Source of the DNA: Terriglobia bacterium
Lineage (GTDB): Bacteria; Acidobacteriota; Terriglobia; JAJPHL01
Direction of reading: 5' to 3'
NCBI GenBank assembly: GCA_021325275.1
Contig: JAJPHL010000005.1
Location: forward strand, 114,925 to 178,924
DNA length: 64,000 nt
Both the position numbers and the translations under genes were made by a program. Shown here piece by piece: positions 53,779 through 64,000 of the stretch. How positions within the stretch are numbered: the stretch's first letter is position 1; every line of letters begins with the position of its first letter. A model generated the notes under the pieces. It was not told where the DNA came from. It did no database searches and was given only the letters and a program-made list of their open reading frames with translations.

Positions 53779-54591
53779 ATGCTGACCAATTCGAAGGACT
53801 TGAAAGGGCTGGTGATCCGCGCGACCGACGGCGAACTGGGAACTGTGGAGGAAGTGTACTTCGAAGACGACAAGTGGGCCGTCCGCTACCTCACGGTGGA
53901 GACCGGCGACTGGCTGGCTGGCCGGTCTGTGCTGATCTCCCCCTATTCCATCCGCGGTACCGACTGGCAGGCTCGGCGGCTGGATGTGGCCCTGACCAAG
54001 AGTCAGGTCCGTGACAGCCCGAACGTCAGCACACACGCGCCGATTTCGCGGGAGCATGAATCCACCTATCTTTCCTATTACGGCTATCCTTACTATTGGG
54101 ACGGACCCGACATGTGGGGCCAAGCCCAGCTTCCCCATCAAGCGGCGATGGCCGCGACCGCATCGGCGGAAGCAATGGCCAAACGAATTCGCGATGAATC
54201 GCAGGATTCATTCCTGCGCAGTACCGCCGGCACCATTGGCTATCACATCGACGCGTCCGACGGGGAAATCGGCCACGTGGCCGGATTCGTCGTGGACGAC
54301 GAAGCTTGGGCGATCCGCTACGTCGAGGTGTCCACGCAGAACTGGTGGCCGGGGAAGCGAGTGCTGATTTCGCCAGGTTGGATCGAAAGGATCAGTTGGC
54401 GCGAAGAAAAGGTCTACGTCCCCCTGCTTCGCGACGCCATCCAGAGCGCCCCCGAGTACGTCGCGTCCCAGCCGATCAGCCGCGAGTATGAGCACCGGCT
54501 CCATTTGCATTATGGCCGGCCTCCGTATTGGGTCCACGCGCCACGCGAGGAGTCGTTGGATCTCGCGCCATCACTGACATCAATTGCATGA
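53779..54591 (+). CDS. double PRC-barrel domain protein
   Basis: 270 residues with a clear AAGGAG ribosome site. Two PRC-barrel folds are present: residues about 1-85 (KDLKGLVIRATDGELGTVEE, WAVRYLTVETGDWLAGRSVL) and about 150-240 (IGYHIDASDGEIGHVAGFVV, WAIRYVEVSTQNWWPGKRVL). A Tyr-rich linker (YYGYPYYWDGPDMWG) joins them. There is no signal peptide. PRC barrels occur in ribosome maturation and photosystem proteins and in many stress-associated soil genes. The stop overlaps the manA-like start (ATGA). Confidence 0.85.
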   Translation: MLTNSKDLKGLVIRATDGELGTVEEVYFEDDKWAVRYLTVETGDWLAGRSVLISPYSIRGTDWQARRLDVALTKSQVRDSPNVSTHAPISREHESTYLSYYGYPYYWDGPDMWGQAQLPHQAAMAATASAEAMAKRIRDESQDSFLRSTAGTIGYHIDASDGEIGHVAGFVVDDEAWAIRYVEVSTQNWWPGKRVLISPGWIERISWREEKVYVPLLRDAIQSAPEYVASQPISREYEHRLHLHYGRPPYWVHAPREESLDLAPSLTSIA

Positions 54592-55610
54592 CTCAAATAC
54601 CGCTGTATCCTTTGCGGTTCGAGCCGATCTATCAATATCGCCTTTGGGGCGGACGGCGGTTGTCTAAGCTGCTTTCTGTTCCGCTGCCCGGCAGCGGTCC
54701 GATCGGCGAAGCTTGGGTGCTCAGTGACCGCGCCGAACATCCCACCCGGATAGCCAATGGGCCGCTGCGTGGCCGGACCATCGCGCAATTGATGGAAGAG
54801 TCGCCCGAACAGTTGCTGGGAAACTTGGCCGGGCGCTTCACGCGGTTTCCTCTGCTTCTAAAATTCCTCGACGCGCGCGACACCTTGTCGGTGCAGGTGC
54901 ATCCATCGGATACCCAGACGCAATATCTGCCGACAGGTGAGACCGGTAAAACCGAAGCATGGGTGGTGCTGGAGGCAGGCGAGGATTCTCGCGTCTATGC
55001 GGGCTTGAAGGCGGCGACAACCGCCGACACGCTGCAGCGGGCGGTTATCAACGGCAGAGTAGAGGACCAGTTGGCGAGTTTCAAGCCGAAGATCGGCGAC
55101 GGCATCTTCGTGGAAGCCGGGACCGTTCATTCGCTGGGCGACGTGGTGGTCTTCGAAGTACAGGAAAACAGCGACGTGACCTTTCGAATCTTCGACTGGA
55201 ATCACCTCGACAAAATGCGCCAGCGCCGGCCGCTGCAAATCGATCAGGCCATGGCTTGCATCGATTTCGGACAGGGTCCGGTGCGCGCTGTGAAGCCCGT
55301 TGTGGAACCATCCACCAAGTCTGAGAGCTCCGGCTCGCCCACACTCCGCGAGCGGCTCTTCCTCTGCGATCAGTTTGGCTTGTGGCGCCTGTATTCGGAC
55401 GCGCCCTTTCACACCGGAGTGGCGGGAACGCCGCGAGTGCTGGTGTGCATCGACGGCGCCGGCCAGTTGGAGCACGAAGGCGTGAATTACTCCATCGGCA
55501 GAGGCGATGTGCTGCTGATGCCGGCCGTCGCGGGTGAGTGTGTCTGCCGTCCACGCCACGGGCTTACGCTGCTCGAACTCTCTCTGCCGGAAGGTGGGTC
55601 GCTGAAATGA
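54588..55610 (+). CDS. manA: class I mannose-6-phosphate isomerase
   Basis: Interconverts mannose-6-phosphate and fructose-6-phosphate. 340 residues from the ATG at 54588; the frame is open upstream, but this start gives the family N-terminus LYPLRFEPIYQYRLWGGRRL and overlaps the PRC stop by 4 nt. Zinc ligands are visible in LSVQVHPSD, TGKTEAWVVL and GTVHSLGDVVVFEVQ, and the cupin fold is complete (LLMPAVAGE). It feeds GDP-mannose precursors and central metabolism. A HAD phosphatase start overlaps its stop. Confidence 0.9.
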   Translation: MTQIPLYPLRFEPIYQYRLWGGRRLSKLLSVPLPGSGPIGEAWVLSDRAEHPTRIANGPLRGRTIAQLMEESPEQLLGNLAGRFTRFPLLLKFLDARDTLSVQVHPSDTQTQYLPTGETGKTEAWVVLEAGEDSRVYAGLKAATTADTLQRAVINGRVEDQLASFKPKIGDGIFVEAGTVHSLGDVVVFEVQENSDVTFRIFDWNHLDKMRQRRPLQIDQAMACIDFGQGPVRAVKPVVEPSTKSESSGSPTLRERLFLCDQFGLWRLYSDAPFHTGVAGTPRVLVCIDGAGQLEHEGVNYSIGRGDVLLMPAVAGECVCRPRHGLTLLELSLPEGGSLK

Positions 55611-56350
55611 AGAGATTGATTGTCTTCGATCTCGACGGCACCTTAGCAGAAAGCAAGTCGTCTCTCGACGCCGAGATGGCCACGCGGCTCGGCGATTTGA
55701 TGAGCATTGTGAAAGTGGCGGTGATTTCCGGCGGCAATTGGCCGCAGTTTGAGACGCAGGTGCTGGCCAATCTTCCGCACGATCAACGCTTGAAGAATCT
55801 TTCTCTCCTGCCCACTTGCGGCACCAAGTTCTATCGGTACGATACGGACTGGCGCCTGCTGTATTCGGAAGATTTCAGCGCTACGGAACGAGAACAGGTG
55901 ATCTCTGCATTGAAGCAGGCGATTGGCACATCGCACGTGAGGGAGCTTCAGACTTGGGGAGCGCAGATCGAAGATCGCGGCAGTCAGATTACGCTCTCGG
56001 CCCTGGGGCAAGACGCTCCGCTCGAGGAGAAAAAGAAATGGGATCCGGATTTCAGCAAACGGACGAAGATCAAGCAGCTGCTGGATCGCTGTATCCCGGA
56101 ATTCTCAGTGCGCCTGGGCGGAACGACATCGGTTGACATCACCAAACCCGGCATCGACAAAGCTTACGGAATCCGCAAACTCCGCGACACTCTGGAGATT
56201 GCCATTTCCGAAATGATTTTCGTAGGCGACGCCTTGTTTCCCGGAGGAAACGACTACCCCGCGAAAGAAGCCGGCGCCCTCTCCATCCAGGTGCGCGATC
56301 CCAATGAGACCAAGCGCGTGATCGAAGCGGTGATCGCTTGTATCGGGTAG
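55607..56350 (+). CDS. HAD-IIB family phosphatase / phosphomannomutase-like
   Basis: 247 residues from the ATG at 55607, which overlaps the manA stop (ATGA). HAD motifs: nucleophile IVFDLDGTLAESK, motif II VISGGNW, motif III Lys in GIDKAYGIRKL, motif IV FVGDALFPGGNDYP. The cap domain is in the IIB position. It resembles the eukaryotic-type phosphomannomutase / sucrose-phosphatase branch. Coupling to manA suggests mannose-6-phosphate to mannose-1-phosphate conversion, or a sugar-phosphate phosphatase; the former needs proof. Confidence 0.85.
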   Translation: MKRLIVFDLDGTLAESKSSLDAEMATRLGDLMSIVKVAVISGGNWPQFETQVLANLPHDQRLKNLSLLPTCGTKFYRYDTDWRLLYSEDFSATEREQVISALKQAIGTSHVRELQTWGAQIEDRGSQITLSALGQDAPLEEKKKWDPDFSKRTKIKQLLDRCIPEFSVRLGGTTSVDITKPGIDKAYGIRKLRDTLEIAISEMIFVGDALFPGGNDYPAKEAGALSIQVRDPNETKRVIEAVIACIG

Positions 56351-56359
56351 TGTCCCAAC

Positions 56360-58003
<1,644 letters not shown>

Positions 58004-58306
58004 CTACTTCTTGGCCGAACCGGAGATTACGCCGAGCACTTCGTTTTCCGTCAGGATCAAATACTCCCGGCCCTCCGACTTGATCTCCGACCCGGCGTAT
58101 TTGCCGAATAGAATGCGGTCGCCTGGCCGAACATCCACAGGGAGGCGCTGGCCGTTCTCCAGGATCTTGCCGGTGCCGACGGCGATCACTTCCGCCTCTT
58201 GTGGTTTCTCTTTGGCGGAATCGGGAATGATGATTCCGCCCCGAGCCGTTTCTTCCTTCTCGATTCGCCGGATCAGAATCCGGTCGTGCAGTGGACGTAT
58301 GTTCAT
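58004..58306 (-). CDS. groS: co-chaperonin GroES
   Basis: 100 residues. The ATG at 58306 gives [15 protein letters not shown], with GGAG about 10 nt upstream; the frame is open upstream but not homologous. The mobile loop that contacts GroEL is [16 protein letters not shown], and [19 protein letters not shown] is the conserved core. It lies 29 nt after an exported-protein gene, so groES-groEL may share its promoter. No CIRCE element was found upstream. Confidence 0.95.
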   Translation of the reverse strand: MNIRPLHDRILIRRIEKEETARGGIIIPDSAKEKPQEAEVIAVGTGKILENGQRLPVDVRPGDRILFGKYAGSEIKSEGREYLILTENEVLGVISGSAKK

Positions 58307-58335
58307 GGTCGGGGTCTCCTCGGCGTGCGATGTTT

Positions 58336-59016
58336 TCATGGACGAAATCCAATCTTGTTCACTTGCCGGAGCTTCTCCAACTCCAGGCGAGACGCTTCTT
58401 CCTCGCGCTGGCGGCGGTCGATCTCCTTTTGCGGAGCTTCCTTTGCGTCGATCGCCTTGGCCTGCGTCAGGGCGGCGCTGGCCAGAGCGTCGAGACTCTT
58501 GGAGGTCCCCAGCAACCCGAAGACAGCCGGGTAGGAAGACTGCACAAGGCGGAAGGAATACTCGGAGTCTTCCCATCGAGCCAGCACTTTCAGTGTTTCC
58601 GCGTAGATTGACGGGAAAAAAACTTCCTCCGCCGGCTTGGTCGGGGTTCCGTAGTTCACCGAAATCGCGTCGATCATGTCTCCCACGGTCATTCCCGCGG
58701 TGGAATCGCGATCGTAGGTAATCGCCACGCTGGACAGGGCGCCGTTATAGAAACGAAAGAGCACGCCCTTAACGGACTTCAATTCGGCCGGCGATGGATT
58801 GGACGTAGATCGCGGCTGCCAGTCGAGACTCTGGATCAACTGCGGCCGTTGACAAATGGTTTGGGCCTCCGCCGGGCGAAGGCCGGTCTGTTTCGCGATC
58901 ACAGCCAAATCCGCGCCGAAGGCGAACTTTCGATAACTGGAGAGATCTTGAGCAGGGATTGCGGTGACAAACAGAACCACGGAGGCAATGGATAGCAGAA
59001 GACGGCGAACATTCAT
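58336..59016 (-). CDS. exported hypothetical protein with C-terminal coiled coil
   Basis: 226 residues. Signal peptide [19 protein letters not shown]. The middle is mixed alpha/beta ([20 protein letters not shown]). The last 50 residues are strongly charged and helical ([20 protein letters not shown]), likely a coiled coil. Not recognised as a named family. It heads the minus-strand group with groES-groEL. Confidence 0.75.
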   Translation of the reverse strand: MNVRRLLLSIASVVLFVTAIPAQDLSSYRKFAFGADLAVIAKQTGLRPAEAQTICQRPQLIQSLDWQPRSTSNPSPAELKSVKGVLFRFYNGALSSVAITYDRDSTAGMTVGDMIDAISVNYGTPTKPAEEVFFPSIYAETLKVLARWEDSEYSFRLVQSSYPAVFGLLGTSKSLDALASAALTQAKAIDAKEAPQKEIDRRQREEEASRLELEKLRQVNKIGFRP

Positions 59017-59210
59017 ATCAAGGCTTAGTGCAATTGCAAGGCCAGTCAGAACCCAACGGATGGCGGATGATGGAAGTTAGACGAGGCCCGCCCCGGTGCA
59101 GTTCTTGCGTCCGCGGTGCAACTCCTGCACGCCCTTACATGAAAACAGCCACCTTTTTGCGGCTCTGATCGTCCAAGGCAGTGATCCATCAAAGGCAGGG
59201 AAGGTGTGTC

Positions 59211-59239
59211 TTGATTGTGGCTGTTAAGCTGCTGATAAG
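59211..59239 (+). promoter_or_regulatory. candidate sigma-70 promoter for the phospholipase-C-like gene
   Basis: TTGATT (59211-59216), 17-nt spacer, GATAAG (59234-59239); each box matches 4 of 6 consensus bases. The ATG at 59262 follows a GGAAGGGTGG ribosome-binding stretch. The rest of the 245-nt divergent gap (59017-59261) shows nothing else I can name. Confidence 0.35.
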
Positions 59240-59261
59240 GCAATAGACGGAAGGGTGGAAC

Positions 59262-60545
59262 ATGCGCCGCCAGCTCTTGGCACAAGCAATTATCTGGTTC
59301 ATGGTCCTGTCGATCGGGAGTGGACCTGCGTCCGCGTACTCCGTGTTGACGCACGAGGAGATCGTGGACCTGTTGTGGTCGGATTCCATCAAGCCGTTGC
59401 TGTTGAAGCGCTTTCCGGACTCCACCGCCGACCAGCTCACCGAGGCGCACGCCTACGCCTACGGCGGCGCGGTGATCCAGGACCTGGGCTACTATCCGTT
59501 TGGCAGCGGGGAATTCAGCAACCTGACCCATTACGTTCGCAGCGGGGATTTTGTCATCGCGCTGCTGGAACAAAGCCAGGACCTCAACGAATTCGCGTTC
59601 GCGCTGGGCGCGTTGTCGCACTATGCCGCGGATATCATGGGCCACCCGTCTGTGAATCAGTCCGTGGCGTTTGAGTATCCAAAGCTGCGCGCCAAGTTCG
59701 GCAATTCCGTCCGCTACGCGGATGACAAAACCTCGCACTTGAAAATCGAGTTTGGATTCGACATGGCCCAAGTGGCCAAGAATCGTTATGCCTCGGATCA
59801 ATATCACCGGTTCATCGGATTCCAAGTCTCCAAGCCGCTGTTGGAGCGCGTTTTTCCGATCGTGTACGGGCTGGAGTTGAAGGACGTCTTGGCGCACGAA
59901 GATCTAGCCATCGGTTCCTATCGTTGGGCGGTCAGCCAGATGATCCCGGAGATGACCAAGGTCGCGCTGCAGACCCACAAGAAACAAATGTTGATCGAGA
60001 ATCCCAGCCTAGATAAGAAGAAATTCCTGTTTCGGCTAAAGCGTTCCGAGTACGAGAAGAAGTGGGGCAAGGACTACGAGAGGATTGGCTTTGGCGCGCG
60101 CGTGTTAGCCGCGATTCTGCGTTTCGTACCCAAGGTGGGTCCGTTCAAGGCGCTGGCCTTCAACTATCCCACGCCGCATACGGAAGACTTGTACTTCAAG
60201 AGCATCGTTGAAACGACGGATCGATACAGAATCTTGCTGAAGGAAACCGGTAGCGACTCTCTGCGTCTGCCGAATAGCGATTTCGATACCGGGCAACCCA
60301 CTCGAGCGGCCGAATACACGCTGACCGACGAGTCATACGCCAAATTGCTGGGTCAATTGGCGAAGAAGAACTTCGCGCTGGTCTCGCCGGAACTGCGCGC
60401 CGACATTTTGCGCTTTTATGCCGATCCTTCGGCGCCGTTTGCAACGAAAAAGGACGCGGCTCGCTGGCAGGAAGTGCTGGCGGAGCTGGATCAGTTGAAA
60501 CAAGCGGCCCCTGTTTCACCGACAGGCGATCCCCTCTCGCATTAA
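59262..60545 (+). CDS. exported zinc-dependent phospholipase-C-like protein
   Basis: 427 residues with a signal peptide ending about ASA ([19 protein letters not shown]). His/Asp-rich motifs of the zinc-dependent phospholipase C / S1-P1 nuclease-like fold are visible: [32 protein letters not shown] and [18 protein letters not shown], supplying candidate metal ligands. The rest (about 200-420) is helical and specific to this subgroup. Enzymatic activity is inferred. It lies 25 nt before zwf on the same strand. Confidence 0.82.
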   Translation: MRRQLLAQAIIWFMVLSIGSGPASAYSVLTHEEIVDLLWSDSIKPLLLKRFPDSTADQLTEAHAYAYGGAVIQDLGYYPFGSGEFSNLTHYVRSGDFVIALLEQSQDLNEFAFALGALSHYAADIMGHPSVNQSVAFEYPKLRAKFGNSVRYADDKTSHLKIEFGFDMAQVAKNRYASDQYHRFIGFQVSKPLLERVFPIVYGLELKDVLAHEDLAIGSYRWAVSQMIPEMTKVALQTHKKQMLIENPSLDKKKFLFRLKRSEYEKKWGKDYERIGFGARVLAAILRFVPKVGPFKALAFNYPTPHTEDLYFKSIVETTDRYRILLKETGSDSLRLPNSDFDTGQPTRAAEYTLTDESYAKLLGQLAKKNFALVSPELRADILRFYADPSAPFATKKDAARWQEVLAELDQLKQAAPVSPTGDPLSH

Positions 60546-60570
60546 CATACGGAGAAGGAGCTCTCGAACG

Positions 60571-61938
60571 ATGGCATCTGACTCTGACGCGTTTGTGTTT
60601 TTCGGAGCTTCCGGCGATCTCGCCTATAAGCAAATCTTCCCCGCCCTGCAAGCGCTTACTCGTCACGGCCACTTGGAGATGCCGGTGATCGGAGTGGCTA
60701 ACGCGCAATTGACGTTGGACCAACTGCGAGCCCGCGCGCGGGAGAGTATCGAGAAGCATGGCGTCATGGACGAGGCGGCCTTTGCGAAACTCTCCGCGCG
60801 CCTCAAATACATTTGCGGCGATTATCAATCGCCGGAAACATTCCGCCAGTTGAGCGAGGCGCTGGGATCGGCGAGCCGGCCGATCTATTACCTGGCGATT
60901 CCGCCCAGCCTGTTTGCTACCGTGGCGAAAGGCCTCGCCGGTTTGAAATCGAGCGCCGCCGGACGCATTGTCGTGGAGAAACCGTTTGGCCGGGATCTGG
61001 CCTCCGCCAAGGGCATCGACGCCGAGCTGCATCAGTTTTTTCCGGAAGCGGCGATTTATCGCATCGACCACTATCTCGGCAAAGAGCCGGTGCAAAACCT
61101 GCTCTACTTTCGCTTTGCCAACTCATTCCTCGAGCCGCTTTGGAATCGCAACTACGTGGAGAGCGTGCAAATCACGATGGCCGAGAATTTCGGTGTGGAA
61201 GGCCGCGGCCGTCTCTATGAAGAATTGGGAGCCATCCGCGACGTCGTGCAAAATCACATGCTGCAAGTAGTCGCGCTGCTGATCATGAACCCGCCGGTAG
61301 GGCCGGCGGCTCGCGATCCCGATGGATTCCGCAACGAAAAGGCCCGGGCGCTGCGCGCCATTCGTCCGCTCGATCCGGCGGATTTGGTGCGCGGCCAATA
61401 TCGCGGATATCGCGAGGAGGAAGGCGTCGCCGCCGATTCGCAAGTGGAAACTTTCGCCGCGCTGCGTTTGCACATCGATACGTGGCAGTGGGCCGGCGTG
61501 CCTTTTTACATTCGCGCTGGCAAGCGGCTGCCTGTTTCCGCCACCGAAGTTTGGGTGCAACTGAAGCACCCTCCGCAGCAGGTTTTCGATAGCGTGAATC
61601 CGCCGAACTACTTTCGCTTCGGCTTGAGTCCCAGCGTATTTATCGCGCTGGGCGCGGGAGTGAAAAAGCCCGGTGAAATCTTGGCGGGCGACAGCGTGGA
61701 ACTGATGGTTCACGAGGCCACGGCCGACGACATGACTCCCTACGAGCGCCTGCTGGGAGACGCCATCCACGGCGACCCGATGCTGTTCGTGCGTCAGGAC
61801 AGCGTGGACGCGGCGTGGGCCATCGTAGATCCGGTGTTGGGCAACGCGACGCCCGTTCCTACCTACGAACCAGGATCGTGGGGACCCAGCGAGGCGGATC
61901 GATTGGTGGCTCCCGGAGCGTGGCGCGATCCGGAATAG
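60571..61938 (+). CDS. zwf: glucose-6-phosphate dehydrogenase
   Basis: Oxidises glucose-6-phosphate to 6-phosphogluconolactone and makes NADPH. 455 residues, shorter than the usual 480-500. The NADP-binding motif is [17 protein letters not shown], and the active-site signature is [14 protein letters not shown] with the catalytic His. [14 protein letters not shown] and [19 protein letters not shown] are also conserved. The ribosome site GGAGAAGGAG is strong. 6-phosphogluconolactonase is not adjacent in the window. Confidence 0.96.
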   Translation: MASDSDAFVFFGASGDLAYKQIFPALQALTRHGHLEMPVIGVANAQLTLDQLRARARESIEKHGVMDEAAFAKLSARLKYICGDYQSPETFRQLSEALGSASRPIYYLAIPPSLFATVAKGLAGLKSSAAGRIVVEKPFGRDLASAKGIDAELHQFFPEAAIYRIDHYLGKEPVQNLLYFRFANSFLEPLWNRNYVESVQITMAENFGVEGRGRLYEELGAIRDVVQNHMLQVVALLIMNPPVGPAARDPDGFRNEKARALRAIRPLDPADLVRGQYRGYREEEGVAADSQVETFAALRLHIDTWQWAGVPFYIRAGKRLPVSATEVWVQLKHPPQQVFDSVNPPNYFRFGLSPSVFIALGAGVKKPGEILAGDSVELMVHEATADDMTPYERLLGDAIHGDPMLFVRQDSVDAAWAIVDPVLGNATPVPTYEPGSWGPSEADRLVAPGAWRDPE

Positions 61939-62317
61939 CCGGAAATCACAAACCAAAGGCATGCGCGCCTCGTCTTGTCCAGGCGATAATTTCGGCCAAG
62001 AACTGGCGCGTTTGTGAAGACCCCGGTGCCAATCATGGAAGTGGCGTCAGACACTGAACTGGCCACCGCTAAAGTTGTAAACAGGGATAAGGCGAACGAG
62101 TCGCTGGTGCATTCCGCCGAAAAAGAATCCCCTAAGTCCTGTGAGTGATGGTGCGGAAGGGGGGAGTCGTCCCCCCACGTTCTTTCGGAACGGTGGATTT
62201 TGAGTCGAGTCGAGAATGGGCTCCACGAAAACTACACCACGAAAAGATAGAGACGTTGTATACGCCGTAGCGCCAAGCGAAACACCATGGGGACTGAAGT
62301 TACTAGCGTTGCTTTGG
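61939..62317. other. 379-nt gene-free stretch containing a tRNA-Leu fragment
   Basis: No supported protein gene. The left part (61939-62148) has no recognisable feature. 62149-62206 is a tRNA-Leu 3' fragment (separate entry). 62207-62317 shows no tRNA 5' half, integrase remnant or insertion-sequence end. Confidence 0.6.
62149..62206 (-). pseudogene. 3' fragment of tRNA-Leu(CAA), likely integration scar
   Basis: On the minus strand it reads GA-CTCAAAA-TCCACC (anticodon loop with CAA at 62202-62200), a variable arm CGTTC-CGAAA-GAACG, T-stem GGGGG/CCCCC, acceptor 3' strand CTTCCGC, A and CCA. It aligns over its length with tRNA-Leu(CAA) genes such as E. coli leuX. The T-loop is GACGACT where TTCRANT is expected, so two near-invariant bases are changed. 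The D-arm, acceptor 5' strand and anticodon-stem 5' strand are absent. It cannot be a functional tRNA. The break at the anticodon loop is where tyrosine recombinases commonly cross over. Confidence 0.8.
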
Positions 62318-63013
62318 TCAGTGGCCCTGTTTGAAATCGAAATAGGCCAGGTTCATGTTGCCGGCGGTCAGGATGTGCACCGTAAGAACATTCCTCCCCT
62401 TGCTTAGGGCCACCTTGAAAAGCTGTGAAGCAATGTTCCAATGATGCCACTGACGCCAAGCCACGGGATCGGCCGGATCGTTTGTTGTAGGGATTTGAAG
62501 CGGTCCTGTAGCGTCTTTGCCGTTCACGTCGATTGAGATTGTGCCGCCGCGATTGGACGTATAAAGAGAATCGGCATCGTAGGTTCCCTCGCGCTCGGCG
62601 TCGACTGTTATATTGAACCATTCTCCGGGCTGGGTCCAGCCGACATAGAGCAAGTCTCGGGGAGGAACGACCTTGTTGAAGGGGTTGTCGTCAATCGGAA
62701 CCTTCCGATCAAACTTCGTGTAAGAAATATCTACTCCCTCATGGATGCGAAATTCATTGAGGTAATTTCCATCGGCCGGATTTAACTCTCCGCTGCCGTG
62801 ATTCTGCGGGTCGGTATCGTGATAGGCCACTCCCTCGCCGCCCAAGTCATAATAGGCGCACAACACCCTTCCCGGGATCTTCTGCGGACCATCTTGATAG
62901 CGCGTGTCGCGATAGGGCAAGCCCTTGTACGTGCTCAGAAATGACTGGGGAAGCGCATTTGCCGGCAGCATCAATGCGGCAGTCAAGCATAAGGGCAACA
63001 TTCTGGGGTTCAT
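62318..63013 (-). CDS. exported protein with CBM6-like C-terminal domain
   Basis: 231 residues from the ATG at 63013, which has GGAGG upstream; the frame is open earlier without a ribosome site. Signal peptide MLPLCLTAALMLPANALPQ. Residues 30-115 include LCAYYDLGGEGVAYHDTDP. Residues about 130-225 resemble a CBM6-type carbohydrate-binding sandwich (EWFNITVDAEREGTYDADSL, GGTISIDVNGKDATGPLQIP, NVLTVHILTAGNMNLAYFDF). No catalytic module is attached. It may bind extracellular glycans. Confidence 0.8.
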   Translation of the reverse strand: MNPRMLPLCLTAALMLPANALPQSFLSTYKGLPYRDTRYQDGPQKIPGRVLCAYYDLGGEGVAYHDTDPQNHGSGELNPADGNYLNEFRIHEGVDISYTKFDRKVPIDDNPFNKVVPPRDLLYVGWTQPGEWFNITVDAEREGTYDADSLYTSNRGGTISIDVNGKDATGPLQIPTTNDPADPVAWRQWHHWNIASQLFKVALSKGRNVLTVHILTAGNMNLAYFDFKQGH

Positions 63014-63079
63014 GTCCAACCTCCTCCGCGTCTCAGGCGGCGATGCCCCTCCACAATCGGAGAATGCCAAAGCCAATTC

Positions 63080-63823
63080 TCAAACGGCGGTACGCCCTCC
63101 ATCGACCGGAAGTATGGCGCCGTGAATGAAACTGGAACGATCCGTCGCCAAGAAGACAATGGCCTCGGCAATTTCATCTGCGGTAGCCGGACGGCCCGCA
63201 GGCGCCTGCGCGGCTAGTTGATCGAGAGATTCGCCCATGGCCGCCGTGCCCTCAGTGCGCGTAGGTCCGGGGCTGACGGCATTCACGCGGACACCACTCC
63301 GGCCATATTCAGCCGCCCAGGCTTTGGTTAGCAGATTGATCGCCGCCTTGGTCGACCCATAGAGAGCCATGCCGGCCATCCCGTACTCGGCAACCATGGT
63401 CGATACATTTACGATGATCCCTTTGCCTCGCTTCGCCATCAGTGGAGCTAGCTCCGCGACTAAGAAGTACGGCACCTTGACGTTGAGCGAATAGACGCGG
63501 TCAAACGTCTCTTCGGTTGTTTCATGCGTGGGTCCGAAGGGGAAGATGCCCGCGCTGTTAATCAGAATATCGATCGGTCCCTTGGCTAGTTCGAGCGCCG
63601 TTTTTGCCACTGCACGCGCGCTCGACACTTCCTGAAGGTCAGAGGGAATGAAGCCTGCCTTCCCTCCCGCTGCGCGGATTTCAGCAGCCGCCTTCTCCCC
63701 ACGCTCGACATTGCGGCCCACTACCAACACATGGATGCCAAGCTGAGCCAACTTATTGGCCGTCGCTCGACCAATACCGCTGGTTCCTCCCGTAATGAGG
63801 GCTGTCAATGCATTCGCGGCCAT
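63080..63823 (-). CDS. short-chain dehydrogenase/reductase (SDR)
   Basis: 247 residues, classical SDR. Cofactor motif TGGTSGIGRA near the N-terminus, structural Asn motif INSAGIFPFGP, catalytic Ser in NVSTMVAEYG and catalytic YGSTK. VNAVSPGPTRTEG and VDGGRTAV are typical end motifs. Arg in VVGRNVERG after beta-2 suggests NADP preference. Substrate unknown. It lies upstream of the CBM6-like gene on the same strand (66-nt gap). Confidence 0.92.
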   Translation of the reverse strand: MAANALTALITGGTSGIGRATANKLAQLGIHVLVVGRNVERGEKAAAEIRAAGGKAGFIPSDLQEVSSARAVAKTALELAKGPIDILINSAGIFPFGPTHETTEETFDRVYSLNVKVPYFLVAELAPLMAKRGKGIIVNVSTMVAEYGMAGMALYGSTKAAINLLTKAWAAEYGRSGVRVNAVSPGPTRTEGTAAMGESLDQLAAQAPAGRPATADEIAEAIVFLATDRSSFIHGAILPVDGGRTAV

Positions 63824-63883
63824 TTGCAGTTCCCCTTTCGGTTCGTGCTGTTGAATATTATACCTATGGCGCGATCACGCCCG

Positions 63884-64000
63884 CTATTGCCCAGGCTTGC
63901 GTTTCGGTAACGCATCCAGGATCTCGGCGGCAGTCGTACGCCCGCCGTGCTCCTTGACGATCTTGCTAAAGAAAATCACGCCTTGCCGGTCGATTAAGAA
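63884..64000 (-). CDS. C-terminus of a peroxiredoxin-like (AhpC/TSA) protein, cut by the window edge
   Basis: The last 38 residues of a minus-strand gene that continues beyond 64000: FLIDRQGVIFFSKIVKEHGG then RTTAAEILDALPKRKPGQ. F-x-I-D-x-x-G-x-I/V is the conserved strand of AhpC/TSA and redoxin-family proteins, and the -R-T-T-A-A-E-I-L- tail is typical of one soil-bacterial subgroup. The catalytic Cys lies outside the window. Confidence 0.7.
   Translation of the reverse strand, partial: FLIDRQGVIFFSKIVKEHGGRTTAAEILDALPKRKPGQ

Noticed and set aside
58307..59261. CIRCE / HrcA operator search upstream of groES
   Set aside because: No TTAGCACTC-N9-GAGTGCTAA or close variant was found in the gap before groES or before the upstream exported-protein gene.
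62149..62206. Functional tRNA-Leu gene
   Set aside because: The 5' half is missing, the anticodon stem cannot pair and the T-loop lacks its two conserved T residues.
61939..64000. Integrase or insertion-sequence remnant near the tRNA scar
   Set aside because: No recombinase motif, transposase frame or terminal inverted repeat is visible in this part of the window.

Overview
The window looks like chromosome from an Acidobacteriota bacterium, most likely the Bryobacterales / 'Candidatus Solibacter' lineage. The basis is family recognition, not a search. It has three secreted proteins with the von Willebrand A-type domain typical of acidobacteria (the TIGR03436 type), two proteins ending in the Solibacter-type C-terminal domain (the TIGR03437 type), an Oar-like TonB-dependent receptor with a carboxypeptidase-regulatory N-terminus, and very large NHL/Ig-like secreted proteins. 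DNA is GC-rich, genes are tightly packed, and ATGA-type start/stop overlaps are common.

Layout. 0.1-4.7 kb: central carbon metabolism (glgC, eno, gpmI) plus a small gene, convergent with uvrB (4.7-6.7 kb). 6.7-11.2 kb: a FabH-like ketosynthase, a secreted VWA protein, small hypotheticals, an FtsH-ectodomain-like membrane protein and citrate synthase. 11.4-24.5 kb (minus strand): a probable five-gene operon encoding a caspase-like protease with TPRs, a secreted NHL/Ig protein, a TonB-dependent receptor and two secreted VWA proteins; the first three genes are joined by 4-nt ATGA overlaps. 24.5-28.3 kb (plus): a CHASE2-adenylate cyclase and a tandem pair of exported FecR-like proteins. 28.3-50.9 kb: three giant exported proteins (845, about 3250 and 3330 residues) sharing a cohesin-like domain, the two largest divergently transcribed from one 269-bp region. 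51-53 kb: two tiny ORFs and an ABC-2 exporter whose ATPase frame has no stop before the permease.

53-62 kb is a stress and sugar-phosphate group: BON and PRC-barrel proteins, mannose-6-phosphate isomerase and a HAD phosphatase (three of these coupled by ATGA overlaps), groES-groEL, an exported protein, a zinc-dependent phospholipase-C-like protein and zwf. Just after zwf lies a 58-nt minus-strand fragment matching the 3' part of tRNA-Leu(CAA), broken at the anticodon loop and with an altered T-loop. It looks like an integration scar and predicts that the DNA to its right (a CBM6-like protein, an SDR and the C-terminus of a peroxiredoxin-like protein) belongs to an island.

The best candidates for an undescribed system are (i) the caspase-TPR / NHL / TonB-receptor / VWA operon and (ii) the CHASE2 cyclase, FecR and giant cohesin-like protein locus, which share promoter neighbourhoods and domain vocabulary. 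Domain boundaries are estimates by eye.
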